Shown here piece after piece: positions 50,450-58,043 of a DNA stretch of 64,000 nt. How positions within the stretch are numbered: the stretch's first letter is position 1; every line of letters starts with the position of its first letter. The notes below the pieces were generated by a model. That model was not told where the DNA came from. It did not search any database and worked only from the letters and a program-made list of their open reading frames with translations. Where the stretch lies: assembly GCA_963715285.1 (NCBI GenBank), contig CAVQRU010000043.1:270610-334609 (forward strand), read 5' to 3'. The DNA is from Sva-07 sp963715285. Its GTDB lineage: Bacteria > Actinomycetota > Acidimicrobiia > Acidimicrobiales > Ilumatobacteraceae. The position numbers were made by a program, and so were the translations under genes.

Positions 50450-50494
50450 TTTGCAAGCAGGGGGTCGTGGGTTCGATTCCCATCGTCTCCACCA
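50450..50494 (+). repeat. attR (45-bp tRNA-Ala 3' end duplicate)
   Basis: Identical to 41161-41205; only the 3' portion of the tRNA gene is present here, so it is not a functional tRNA. The next base is already inside a truncated IS copy. Confidence 0.95.
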
Positions 50495-51480
50495 TATGCG
50501 GTCGTGATGGAGGCCTACGTGTCCGGGGTGTCGACCCGCTCGGTCGACGCGCTGGTCGAGTCGGTGGGCGCCGCCTCGGGGATCAAGAAGTCCGAGGTGT
50601 CGAGGATCTGTGCCGGCCTCGACGAACGCGTCACCGCGTTCCGCAACCGCACCCTCGGCCACACCGAGTTCCCGTACGTCTACTTGGACGGCATCTACGT
50701 CCACGTCCGCGACGACGCCCTCGGCCAGGTCGTGTCCCGAGCGATCGTCGTCGCGACCGGGGTGAGCGCCCAGGGCGGCCGTGAGGTGCTCGGTGTCGAC
50801 GTCGGCGACTCCGAAGCCGAGACGTTTTGGACCGCGTTCCTGCGATCGCTCAAAGCACGCGGCCTGTCCGGTGTGCGACTCGTCATCTCCGATGCCCACG
50901 AGGGTCTACGCGCCGCGATCCGCAAGAACCTCCAAGGCGCCTCGTGGCAGCGGTGCCGCGTCCACTACGTCCGGAACCTGCTGGCGCCGGTCCCCAAGGC
51001 GCATCAGGAGATGGTCGCCGCGGCGTTCCGGTCAGTCTTCGCGCTCACCACGCCCGACGACGTCAAGGCCCGCTGGGACGAAGTCGCGGTCATGCTCACC
51101 GAACGGTTCCCGAAGGCGGCGGCACTCATGGACTCAGCCAAGACCGACGTGTTGGCGTTCACCGCGTTCCCCAAGGAGCACTGGCGACAAATCTGGTCGA
51201 ACAACCCGCTCGAGCGATTGAACAAAGAGATCCGCCGACGCACCAACGTCGTGGGCATCTTCCCCAACGACGCGGCCGTGATCCGCCTCGTCGGCGCGGT
51301 GCTCGCCGATCAGCACGACGAGTGGGCCGTTGCTCGCCGCTACTTCTCAGAAGCCTCGATGGCCAAGCTCTACACGGTGCGCGATACTGACCCCGCTGTC
51401 ACCGCCGAGCTCGAGCCCGGCGACTGACAGCCACCAGGGAACGCGTCACGCAATCCCCACCACCTCGCGGGACTCATACA
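50495..51480 (+). mobile_element. 5'-truncated IS256-family insertion sequence
   Basis: From 50495 the sequence matches 54937-55922 of the complete IS with three substitutions seen by eye (including CAAGGC/CACGGC and GCGCCG/GCACCG). The first 412 bases of the IS are missing and the break coincides exactly with the end of attR. The right end (GGGACTCATACA) is intact. Confidence 0.92.
50508..51427 (+). pseudogene. Truncated IS256-family transposase
   Basis: About 306 residues from ATG 50508, corresponding to residues 107-412 of the full copy. All three catalytic acids are retained (Asp in VYLDGIY, Asp in VISDAHEGL, Glu in NNPLERLNK), but the N-terminal DNA-binding region is lost. A frame continues upstream through attR to 50300, giving a fortuitous fusion. 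It is probably inactive, though the full copy could act on its right end. Confidence 0.88.
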
Positions 51481-51817
51481 TTCAAAACAACAACCCGGAA
51501 CCGGCTCTGCCGACCACTATCGATGCGCTCGAACACGACGAGGTGACGACGCCACCCCGGCACCCTTCACCGTCTTGCTTTGCCAGTTGCGACCTCAGGT
51601 CACATATGTGGCGCCCGACTCCCACGGCGGGCTGCTCCTACTCGACTGACCCCGACCGCCAGCGCAGCAATGCTTTCAACCTGCACCACGTACGCTCTCG
51701 AATGCGGTAGTTGTCGGGTCCCCTACTTGGGCACCGCGATGCGCCGTTCGCCTGAAATTGGGGGTCGAAGATTCTGCGGGACCGTGTTTGGTGGTGGAGC
51801 GTGGGCGGGCTCTCTCA
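51481..51817. other. Intergenic stretch without recognisable gene
   Basis: These 337 bases between the truncated IS and the J-domain gene are less GC-rich than the chromosome. Short open frames exist on the plus strand but show no domain, start signal or codon bias that I trust. No repeat or RNA fold stands out. Confidence 0.5.
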
Positions 51818-53050
51818 TCACACCCCAAGCTCTTCTATGCAAGCCAGGTGCTCGTCAGCGATGTCATTGAACGCCGCCAAATTGGCGACGATCTCGTCGA
51901 GCCGATCACTGTCGGTTGAGCCTTCGATCGCCACGTCGGAGAAGTCGTCCGCGATCCTGGAGGTCGTCTCGAATAGTTCAGTGGCGCTGGAATCGCATTC
52001 AGCTACAAGGTCGGGGACAGGCTGGGGGCGTTCGTTCCATTTGTCGAGCATCTCAGCGGCGTCATACGAGACGGCTGCGGCTTCACTGGCGTAGTCGCCA
52101 GCGACCCAGCCCCTGACGTCAGAATCTGCGTCCTCTGCGATCTGTACTACTCGGTCAACGACGTCCGCTGAGATGTTGACCGCTGTGACTCCGTAGTCGA
52201 GCCATTGAAGCAGCTCCTCGTTTTCAGACTCACTGATGTAGGGAATGTCTCTGCTTCGACTCAGGAGGAACCCCGCAAGGGCAAGCACCATCGCACCCGC
52301 CACGAAGGCGATGGTCCAGCGACGGCGTCGCATCGAAAACGCCCGGAAACGCTCGACAAGGTCCTTGACGAGCAAGTAGGAGGCGAAGAGCAGAAGGAGT
52401 CCCCACCACAGCAAGACCGCAACCCACGTCCCGTAGCCGCCGACTCCGAGGACCGACATCAGGTACATGATCGGTAGGGCGCCGATCGCGCCGACGAAAA
52501 CGAAGAGCGGCCACACGAAGGAGAAGACCTCAGAAAAGGGCTCTTTGTACGGCTGGTCGTAACTTGCGTAGGACTCCTGAGAGGACTGAAAGGTAGTTCC
52601 CGAAGTCTTCGATGTGCCGCCGTGGACCCTGCAATACACACCGTCGCCGACTGGCCAACTCTGACAGGGATAGCCCTTCTTCGTTGTAGCGATGCACTGT
52701 TGACGGGACACCATGCGGGCCGTCTCTGCTGCGCGGCGCTGCATCTGCTCCATCATGCGAATGCTTCTCGCAATCTCCTCGTCCAGGTCACGTATCAGGC
52801 GCTGGATGTCCTCGGAGGAGGCGGGTCGAGACGGTGGTGTGGAAGGAGCCATCGGCGATGGCGGGACCTCGGAATCCGCCGCTGTGCTCGCGATTGCGCA
52901 CAACTCGTCATATGCCTGCTGCACCCGCCTGGTCTCATCTGCGGTGCCACCTACGTCAGGATGCACTTGCAGGAGCCTGGCTCGCCACGCCGCCTTGATC
53001 TCAAGCAGCGTTGCGCCCGGGCCCACTCCGAGCACCTCGTACGGCGTCAT
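51818..53050 (-). CDS. J-domain membrane protein with CCCH cluster
   Basis: A 410-residue protein with an unusual architecture. Residues 1-52 are a J-domain (TPYEVLGVGPGATLLEIKAAWRARLLQVHPDVGG, HPD at 30-32). Then come a Pro/Ser linker, a coiled coil (about 80-115), and a CCCH motif with Cys 119, 129 and 140 and His 143 (QCIATTKKGYPCQ...YCRVHGG, the layout of DUF5763-like zinc modules). Four membrane helices follow at about 176-240 and 247-265, with a helical extracytoplasmic tail of 140 residues. A J-domain at the inner face implies DnaK recruitment to a membrane complex. Function unknown. It lies between two IS copies. Confidence 0.8.
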   Translation of the reverse strand: MTPYEVLGVGPGATLLEIKAAWRARLLQVHPDVGGTADETRRVQQAYDELCAIASTAADSEVPPSPMAPSTPPSRPASSEDIQRLIRDLDEEIARSIRMMEQMQRRAAETARMVSRQQCIATTKKGYPCQSWPVGDGVYCRVHGGTSKTSGTTFQSSQESYASYDQPYKEPFSEVFSFVWPLFVFVGAIGALPIMYLMSVLGVGGYGTWVAVLLWWGLLLLFASYLLVKDLVERFRAFSMRRRRWTIAFVAGAMVLALAGFLLSRSRDIPYISESENEELLQWLDYGVTAVNISADVVDRVVQIAEDADSDVRGWVAGDYASEAAAVSYDAAEMLDKWNERPQPVPDLVAECDSSATELFETTSRIADDFSDVAIEGSTDSDRLDEIVANLAAFNDIADEHLACIEELGV

Positions 53051-53188
53051 GAGACCAGTCTGTCTGACACCAGCCCTCGACCAATGCTCGGCAGTTTGCA
53101 GAGAAGCCAGTCCGACTCAACGAGGCTGCCCAGAGCCAATTCTCCGCCGAGCGACCGACCGCGGCTTGAAGCCCGGCGGCACCGAGCG

Positions 53189-53497
53189 TCAGACCAATTT
53201 CAATGAGTGCAGAATCTGGCCATCGATCTCGATAGTTGAGATGTCCACTCGTGCGCCGTCACGGACTGCCCAGATCGTCACGACTGACTCACTGCGGTCA
53301 CCGGCTACCGTCCCCTCGACGACGATGGCGTTGTCCGAGTCGCGCCCAAGCACAAACGCGAAAGCTCCCCGCCCTGGATCGGCATCCATGTCCGAGTCGG
53401 AGTCGCGAAGCAAGGTGATTACGTACTCGGTCCTTGCCTCTAGATCCTCGATGAGGGAGTTCATCGGGTTGTTGTCGCTGTATTCAGAGAACTCCAT
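53189..53497 (-). CDS. Small protein of unknown function (102 aa)
   Basis: The protein starts MEFSEYSDNNPMNSLIEDLE and contains an apparent beta-sheet region (YVITLLRDSDSD; AFAFVLGRDSDNAIVVEGTVAGD; VVTIWAVRDGARVDISTIEIDGQIL). It is acidic and probably a small globular protein. I recognise no family. It is on the same strand as the J-domain gene, with a 138-base gap between them that shows no terminator. Confidence 0.5.
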   Translation of the reverse strand: MEFSEYSDNNPMNSLIEDLEARTEYVITLLRDSDSDMDADPGRGAFAFVLGRDSDNAIVVEGTVAGDRSESVVTIWAVRDGARVDISTIEIDGQILHSLKLV

Positions 53498-53613
53498 ATT
53501 CGTACCTCCGGCAGCCGTCGCTGCTGATGGCCATTCCGATGCCGAAATGGGAGTCGCACCTTACACCTACGCTAGGACTGCTCACGGCTGCCGGATTCCG
53601 CAGAATGCCCGCC

Positions 53614-53859
53614 TCAGAGGTGCAAGCTGCTGATGGCGTCCCCTGCGCATACTGGACAGTGCCTGGGACCAGCGCCCGGTCCGTCCTCAACCAAGTCCGT
53701 GGGCACCGGCAGGGGTTCGTCGATCAGCTTCCAGCCGCCGTCGACGCAGCGTCGCACGACGTAGGAGCCCTCATCGGGATCCGCAGTCACCTTGAAGTGA
53801 CCGGCGTCCTCTGCCACATGGATCTCGTTACCTGAGATGCGAGGAACAGGCCACGGCAA
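53614..53859 (-). CDS. Small protein of unknown function with C-terminal CxxC
   Basis: About 81 residues from TTG 53859: WPVPRISGNEIHVAEDAGHFKVTADPDEGSYVVRRCVDGGWKLIDEPLPVP then a CPVC pair close to the C-terminus. An ATG at 53931 would overlap the upstream gene by 53 bases. The start is uncertain. No known family. Confidence 0.4.
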   Translation of the reverse strand: MPWPVPRISGNEIHVAEDAGHFKVTADPDEGSYVVRRCVDGGWKLIDEPLPVPTDLVEDGPGAGPRHCPVCAGDAISSLHL

Positions 53860-53878
53860 TGCCCGAGGTGGCGATGCA

Positions 53879-54280
53879 TCAGTCCGGCTCAACCTCGCCG
53901 AGAGTCGCCACGAAGCGCCCGTCCCCAGCATCGAACATCCACTGGCCCGTGGTGAGATCGTTCGCCCGACGCTTCGACGCCACGTCCTCTGGCTCCTCTC
54001 CGTCGGCCCACTCGACGTAGAACTCTTCCGGGCTAGAGAAGTGGAACATCACCACCCGGTCATCGCAGGTCGCCGGAGCGCCGCCCCGATTCACGAAGAT
54101 CCCGGCAGCCACGAACACCCTCACCAGCTCGTTCCAGGTCCAGCCCGGGAAATGCTCGGCTACGTACTCCGCCGTGAACCCGTGGCAGATCGGGATCGAG
54201 TGGGAGTAGTGCAGCAGGCGCTTGCACTCATCGAGCGTGAGGTGCTCACGAAAGACGGAAACGTCAAAGTCGGTCGACAT
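53879..54280 (-). CDS. Protein of unknown function (133 aa)
   Basis: The protein starts MSTDFDVSVFREHLTLDECKRLL and continues HYSHSIPICHGFTAEYVAEHFPGWTWNELVRVFVAAGIFVNRGGAPATCDDRVVMFHF. It looks helical with an HTH-like segment but matches no family I know. GAAGGG lies 7 nt before ATG 54280. It is followed 19 bases later by the CxxC small gene, suggesting a two-gene unit. Confidence 0.55.
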   Translation of the reverse strand: MSTDFDVSVFREHLTLDECKRLLHYSHSIPICHGFTAEYVAEHFPGWTWNELVRVFVAAGIFVNRGGAPATCDDRVVMFHFSSPEEFYVEWADGEEPEDVASKRRANDLTTGQWMFDAGDGRFVATLGEVEPD

Positions 54281-54524
54281 GGTTGTCCCTTCATCGAACT
54301 TGGCTTTGCCACCTTGCCGTCGGCAGGTTGGCGGACCGTCGTAGGGCCAAGCCCCTCAGGTCCTCTGGATGAACAACGTTGATGATACGGGACTGGCAAC
54401 GGACTTGAAGGTGGATCGCGGCAGGACGCGATCGAACCACTGAGCTAGTGCCGCGACCGGCAACGTTCGGGGGTACCCCTGACCGGCATACCGAGGACAC
54501 CAGCACAGCTCGGCAGATATGGGG

Positions 54525-55922
54525 ATAGAGCCCTGTGGGGTGGTGGGGTTTCGTAGGTGCACCAGCCGGTGAGCCATCGGCGTGATCCTTGGTGTGTTCC
54601 AGCAAGAACCCACCGAAGGAGAACACACCGATGGCTCTATCTGAGTCTGCCCTGTCCGAACTTCTTGACGCGCTCACCGATCGTGAACGCGGCGTCGACC
54701 TGGTGCGCGAGCTCGCCCAGTACCTGGCGCAGGAGTTGATCGAGGTCCAAGCCACCCAGGCGGTCGGCGCCGCCCGCTACGAACGATCCGATGAGCGGGT
54801 GACGGAACGCAACGGACACCGTGACCGTGTCCTGACGACGAAGGCCGGCGATCTCGAGTTGGCGATCCCGAAGCTACGCAAGGGCAGTTTCTTCCCGTCG
54901 ATCCTCGAGCCGCGCCGTCGCATCGACCAAGCGTTGTATGCGGTCGTGATGGAGGCCTACGTGTCCGGGGTGTCGACCCGCTCGGTCGACGCGCTGGTCG
55001 AGTCGGTGGGCGCCGCCTCGGGGATCAAGAAGTCCGAGGTGTCGAGGATCTGTGCCGGCCTCGACGAACGCGTCACCGCGTTCCGCAACCGCACCCTCGG
55101 CCACACCGAGTTCCCGTACGTCTACTTGGACGGCATCTACGTCCACGTCCGCGACGACGCCCTCGGCCAGGTCGTGTCCCGAGCGATCGTCGTCGCGACC
55201 GGGGTGAGCGCCCAGGGCGGCCGTGAGGTGCTCGGTGTCGACGTCGGCGACTCCGAAGCCGAGACGTTTTGGACCGCGTTCCTGCGATCGCTCAAAGCAC
55301 GCGGCCTGTCCGGTGTGCGACTCGTCATCTCCGATGCCCACGAGGGTCTACGCGCCGCGATCCGCAAGAACCTCCACGGCGCCTCGTGGCAGCGGTGCCG
55401 CGTCCACTACGTCCGGAACCTGCTGGCACCGGTCCCCAAGGCGCATCAGGAGATGGTCGCCGCGGCGTTCCGGTCAGTCTTCGCGCTCACCACGCCCGAC
55501 GACGTCAAGGCCCGCTGGGACGAAGTCGCGGTCATGCTCACCGAACGGTTCCCGAAGGCGGCGGCACTCATGGACTCAGCCAAGACCGACGTGTTGGCGT
55601 TCACCGCGTTCCCCAAGGAGCACTGGCGACAAATCTGGTCGAACAACCCGCTCGAGCGATTGAACAAAGAGATCCGCCGACGCACCAACGTCGTGGGCAT
55701 CTTCCCCAACGACGCGGCCGTGATCCGCCTCGTCGGCGCGGTGCTCGCCGATCAGCACGACGAGTGGGCCGTTGCTCGCCGCTACTTCTCAGAAGCCTCG
55801 ATGGCCAAGCTCTACACGGTGCGCGATACTGACCCCGCTGTCACCGCCGAGCTCGAGCCCGGCGACTGACAGCCACCAGGGAACGCGTCACACAATCCCC
55901 ACCACCTCGCGGGACTCATACA
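54525..55922 (+). mobile_element. IS256-family insertion sequence, full length
   Basis: About 1.4 kb, the family's normal size. The imperfect terminal inverted repeats can be aligned: left GAGCCCTGTGGGGTGGTGGGG (54528 on) with right-end complement GAGTCCCGCGAGGTGGTGGGG (from 55917 inward). I could not find an 8-9 bp target duplication, so the exact ends are uncertain by a few bases, or a flank has been rearranged. Confidence 0.85.
54631..55869 (+). CDS. IS256-family (Mutator-type) transposase
   Basis: 412 residues with the Transposase_mut pattern: N-terminal RNGHRDRVLTTKAGDLELAIPKLRKGSFFPSILEPRRR, then the DDE acids Asp 167 (VYLDGIY), Asp 235 (VISDAHEGL) and Glu 342 (NNPLERLNKEIRRRTNVVGIFPN). 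AAGGAG lies 9 nt before ATG 54631. The gene looks intact and the copy at 50495 is nearly identical, so activity was recent. Confidence 0.96.
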   Translation: MALSESALSELLDALTDRERGVDLVRELAQYLAQELIEVQATQAVGAARYERSDERVTERNGHRDRVLTTKAGDLELAIPKLRKGSFFPSILEPRRRIDQALYAVVMEAYVSGVSTRSVDALVESVGAASGIKKSEVSRICAGLDERVTAFRNRTLGHTEFPYVYLDGIYVHVRDDALGQVVSRAIVVATGVSAQGGREVLGVDVGDSEAETFWTAFLRSLKARGLSGVRLVISDAHEGLRAAIRKNLHGASWQRCRVHYVRNLLAPVPKAHQEMVAAAFRSVFALTTPDDVKARWDEVAVMLTERFPKAAALMDSAKTDVLAFTAFPKEHWRQIWSNNPLERLNKEIRRRTNVVGIFPNDAAVIRLVGAVLADQHDEWAVARRYFSEASMAKLYTVRDTDPAVTAELEPGD

Positions 55923-55971
55923 AGTCCGCTGACTTGAGATTCCCGACCGCGCGCTACGGCAGGATGGGCTC

Positions 55972-56523
55972 ATGACGGTTACCAAGTTGGTGAGGCTGGC
56001 TGGCGAACACTGAGTCTGCTCGGTCATGGCCTGTCACCGCTGGGGCCGCGGCGCTGACACGCGACGGTCTGGAGCGAACCGACATTCTCGGTGTGCACTC
56101 GGATACGAGGCGGATGGTCGGACTTCAGGTCAAGACTGCGAGCCACATGCCGCGCCGAACCGGCCGTTGAACAAGAAGGCGCAGCAGCCCGCCCGGGTCT
56201 GATCAGGAATGGTTCGTGGTGGTTGCCCTCGCGGAATCACCAGCGGGTCCGCATCGTGCGTTCGTCGTTCCCACGGACGATGTCAGCCCCAGCGGCGTGG
56301 ATCAGCCACATGGACTGGAGGACCGATCCGAGTGTGGCGCCCGGACGGCGCAATGCCGGGCTCGACCAAACCCGGGTCACGGCGCCCGTGTGAGAGGGCT
56401 ACGAGGATCGGTGGGATCTGCTTGAAGGTTCGACCGGTGATGTGTCCGTGATGTTGCCCCCGGAGTTACGATCCTCGGCGCTTGAGGAGCGGATGGGGCT
56501 ACCGCCCGAGCATCCGTGGCGGA
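55972..56523 (+). pseudogene. Decayed gene for a PD-(D/E)XK-nuclease-like (DUF4365-type) protein
   Basis: Pieces of one protein can be read across changing frames. MTVTKLVRLAGEH is followed by a TGA where TGG would give HWVCS. After a shift come AALTRDGLERTDILGVHSDTRRMVGLQVKTASHMP, then EWFVVVALAESPAGPHRAFVVPTD, then APAAWISHMDWRTDPSVAPGRRNAGLDQTRVTAPV, and finally YEDRWDLLEGSTGDVSVMLPPELRSSALEERMGLPPEHPWR. The TDIL...QVKTAS spacing matches a PD-(D/E)XK nuclease core. At least one nonsense change and three or four frameshifts make it inactive. Confidence 0.75.
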
Positions 56524-56638
56524 GCGTGCTGCCGGTGTGGTGGGAGCGCTCGTACGTCCGAGGACCCGCTTCTCCGTTCGTCCCGCAGCCAAACTGTCGC
56601 GCATCCGAGCATCGTGGGCGCCGAGGTGGTTGCCGCAC

Positions 56639-56714
56639 GGTCCGACCAGGCGTGACAGCCTGATCGACTCGCCGGTGAACATCGACGGAACAGCGATGTC
56701 TCGACCATCCGGAC
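56639..56714 (+). repeat. Degenerate copy of the element's left end (41206-41283)
   Basis: GGTCCGACCAGGCGTGACAGCCTGATCG and the following GCCGGTGAACATCGACGGAACAGCGATGTCTCGACCATCCGGAC track 41206-41283 with scattered substitutions and a few single-base gaps. The arm-repeat position is retained but mutated (GATGTCTCG). No tRNA-Ala core precedes it. This is a scar of a related element. Confidence 0.75.
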
Positions 56715-56803
56715 ACGCCCGAGGTCTGGCCAGTTCCGTTCTGGGCCCGGTTCGCCCGTTCGGGGCGATGGGCACGACTGCTCGGCGTGGTTGCCCTCGG
56801 GCG

Positions 56804-58022
56804 ATGTCCGGCGATCTGGTCAGCGCAGCGACGAAGACGTATCTCTACGGCTACCCGCTCGTCTACAACCTCACGGAGACCCAACGGCTCCTCGACGGGT
56901 CGTCGCCGATCGTGCCGGGTTCCCGTCCGAACCGGTTCATCGCCGTCCGTGAACTGCTCGGGCCCGATGCCACGTTCGTCAGCCCCAACAACGACACGTG
57001 CTACCTCATGGCCGGATGCGATCTCCGCGACGGACCGTTGTTGCTCTCCGTGCCCGACACGCACGACCGCTACTACGTGTTGCAGTTCGTCGATGCCTGG
57101 TCGGAGAACGTCGCCTACATCGGCCGCCGCGCCACCGGCACCGCCGCGCAGACGTTCGTGCTGGCGCCGGCGGGCTACGACGGCGACGTCCCCGGCGGGG
57201 GCCACGCTGGTCGAGGTTCCGACGTCGATCTTCGCCATCGTCGGTCGAGTGCAGGTCGACGGTGTTGACGATCTCCCCGCCGTTCACGCGATCCAGGACC
57301 AGTTCTCGTTGGGGCCGCTGAACGGTTCGCCCACCGGCAACCACCAGTTCGGGGTGCCCCGCGTGGAGGTGGATGTCTCCGACGACCTGCTCTGGTGGGA
57401 GCAGTTCCGGGTGTCGCTCGCGGCGTTCCCGCCGTCGACGGCCGACGCGGAGTTCCTCGAGACCGCGGCGCTGCTCGGGCTGACCGGGACGTCGTCACCG
57501 CTCGTCGACCCGGACCCCGACCTCGCCGCGGCGCTCGTCGAGGGACGCCGGCGCGGCGACGCCACGCTGGAACAGCTGAGCAAGACCTCGTTGAAGATGG
57601 TCGACGGATGGAGCAGCGCGATGCATGCCTTCGACTACAACCTCGATCACCAGGGCATCGGAACCATCGACGCTCCGGAGTGGAAGATCGCCGACCGCAC
57701 CACGGCCTACGTGACCCGTGCAGTCGCGGCCCGGCTCGGGCTGTGGGGCAACCATGGCTACGAGGCCCGGTACGACATTCTCTGGCAGGACGAGAACGGC
57801 GACGAACTCGACGGGAATCACGCCTACGAGCTCACGCTCGACCCGCCGCCGCAGGTGGATGCGTTCTGGTCGCTCACCATGTACGACGAACCGGACTACT
57901 ACCTCGTCGCCAACGAGATCGACCGGTACTCGATCGGTGACCGAACGCCCGGCCTCGAGATCGGTCCGAACGGAAGCTCGCCGGCCCGCGCTGATCGATC
58001 AGCGGCGGCGCTCACCCGGTGA
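56804..58022 (+). pseudogene. Frameshifted and 3'-truncated DUF1254/DUF1214 protein
   Basis: From ATG 56804 the first frame gives SAATKTYLYGYPLVYNLTETQRLLDG and FVSPNNDTCYLMAGCDLRDGPLLLSVPDTHDRYYVLQFVDAWSENVAYIGRRATG, a DUF1254 domain. After GYDGDV at about 57185 the protein continues only in another frame (GATLVEVPTSIFAIVGRVQVDG), through a run of C and G. That frame carries the DUF1214 part to DEPDYYLVANEIDRYSIGDRTPGLEIGPNG and then ends about 50 residues early in unrelated sequence next to fdhD. The family is secreted in most bacteria; no signal peptide is visible here. Confidence 0.8.
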
Positions 58023-58043
58023 GGTGGCGGAGTCCGTCGGCGG

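Larger units (their letters stand above)
41161..50494 (+). mobile_element. 9.3-kb integrative mobilizable element in tRNA-Ala
   Basis: The element is bounded by perfect 45-bp repeats of the tRNA-Ala 3' end (anticodon loop to CCA). Just inside attL is a tyrosine integrase transcribed inward. Other genes are an XRE regulator, an excisionase-like HTH protein, a MobF relaxase-helicase, several small unknown genes, a lipoprotein serine hydrolase and a MarR regulator. No type IV secretion genes are present, so if it transfers it must be mobilised by another system. Pairs of 11-bp-spaced GATGTATCAG repeats near both ends are probable integrase arm sites. Confidence 0.9.

Noticed and set aside
50300..51427. 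375-codon frame joining attR sequence to the transposase
   Set aside because: The first 70 codons translate element end and tRNA sequence; the fusion is a by-product of the junction.
54395..54460. Minus-strand tRNA-like stretch (TAGCTCAGTGGTT)
   Set aside because: Only the D-arm resembles a tRNA; no acceptor, anticodon or T-arm pairing could be built.
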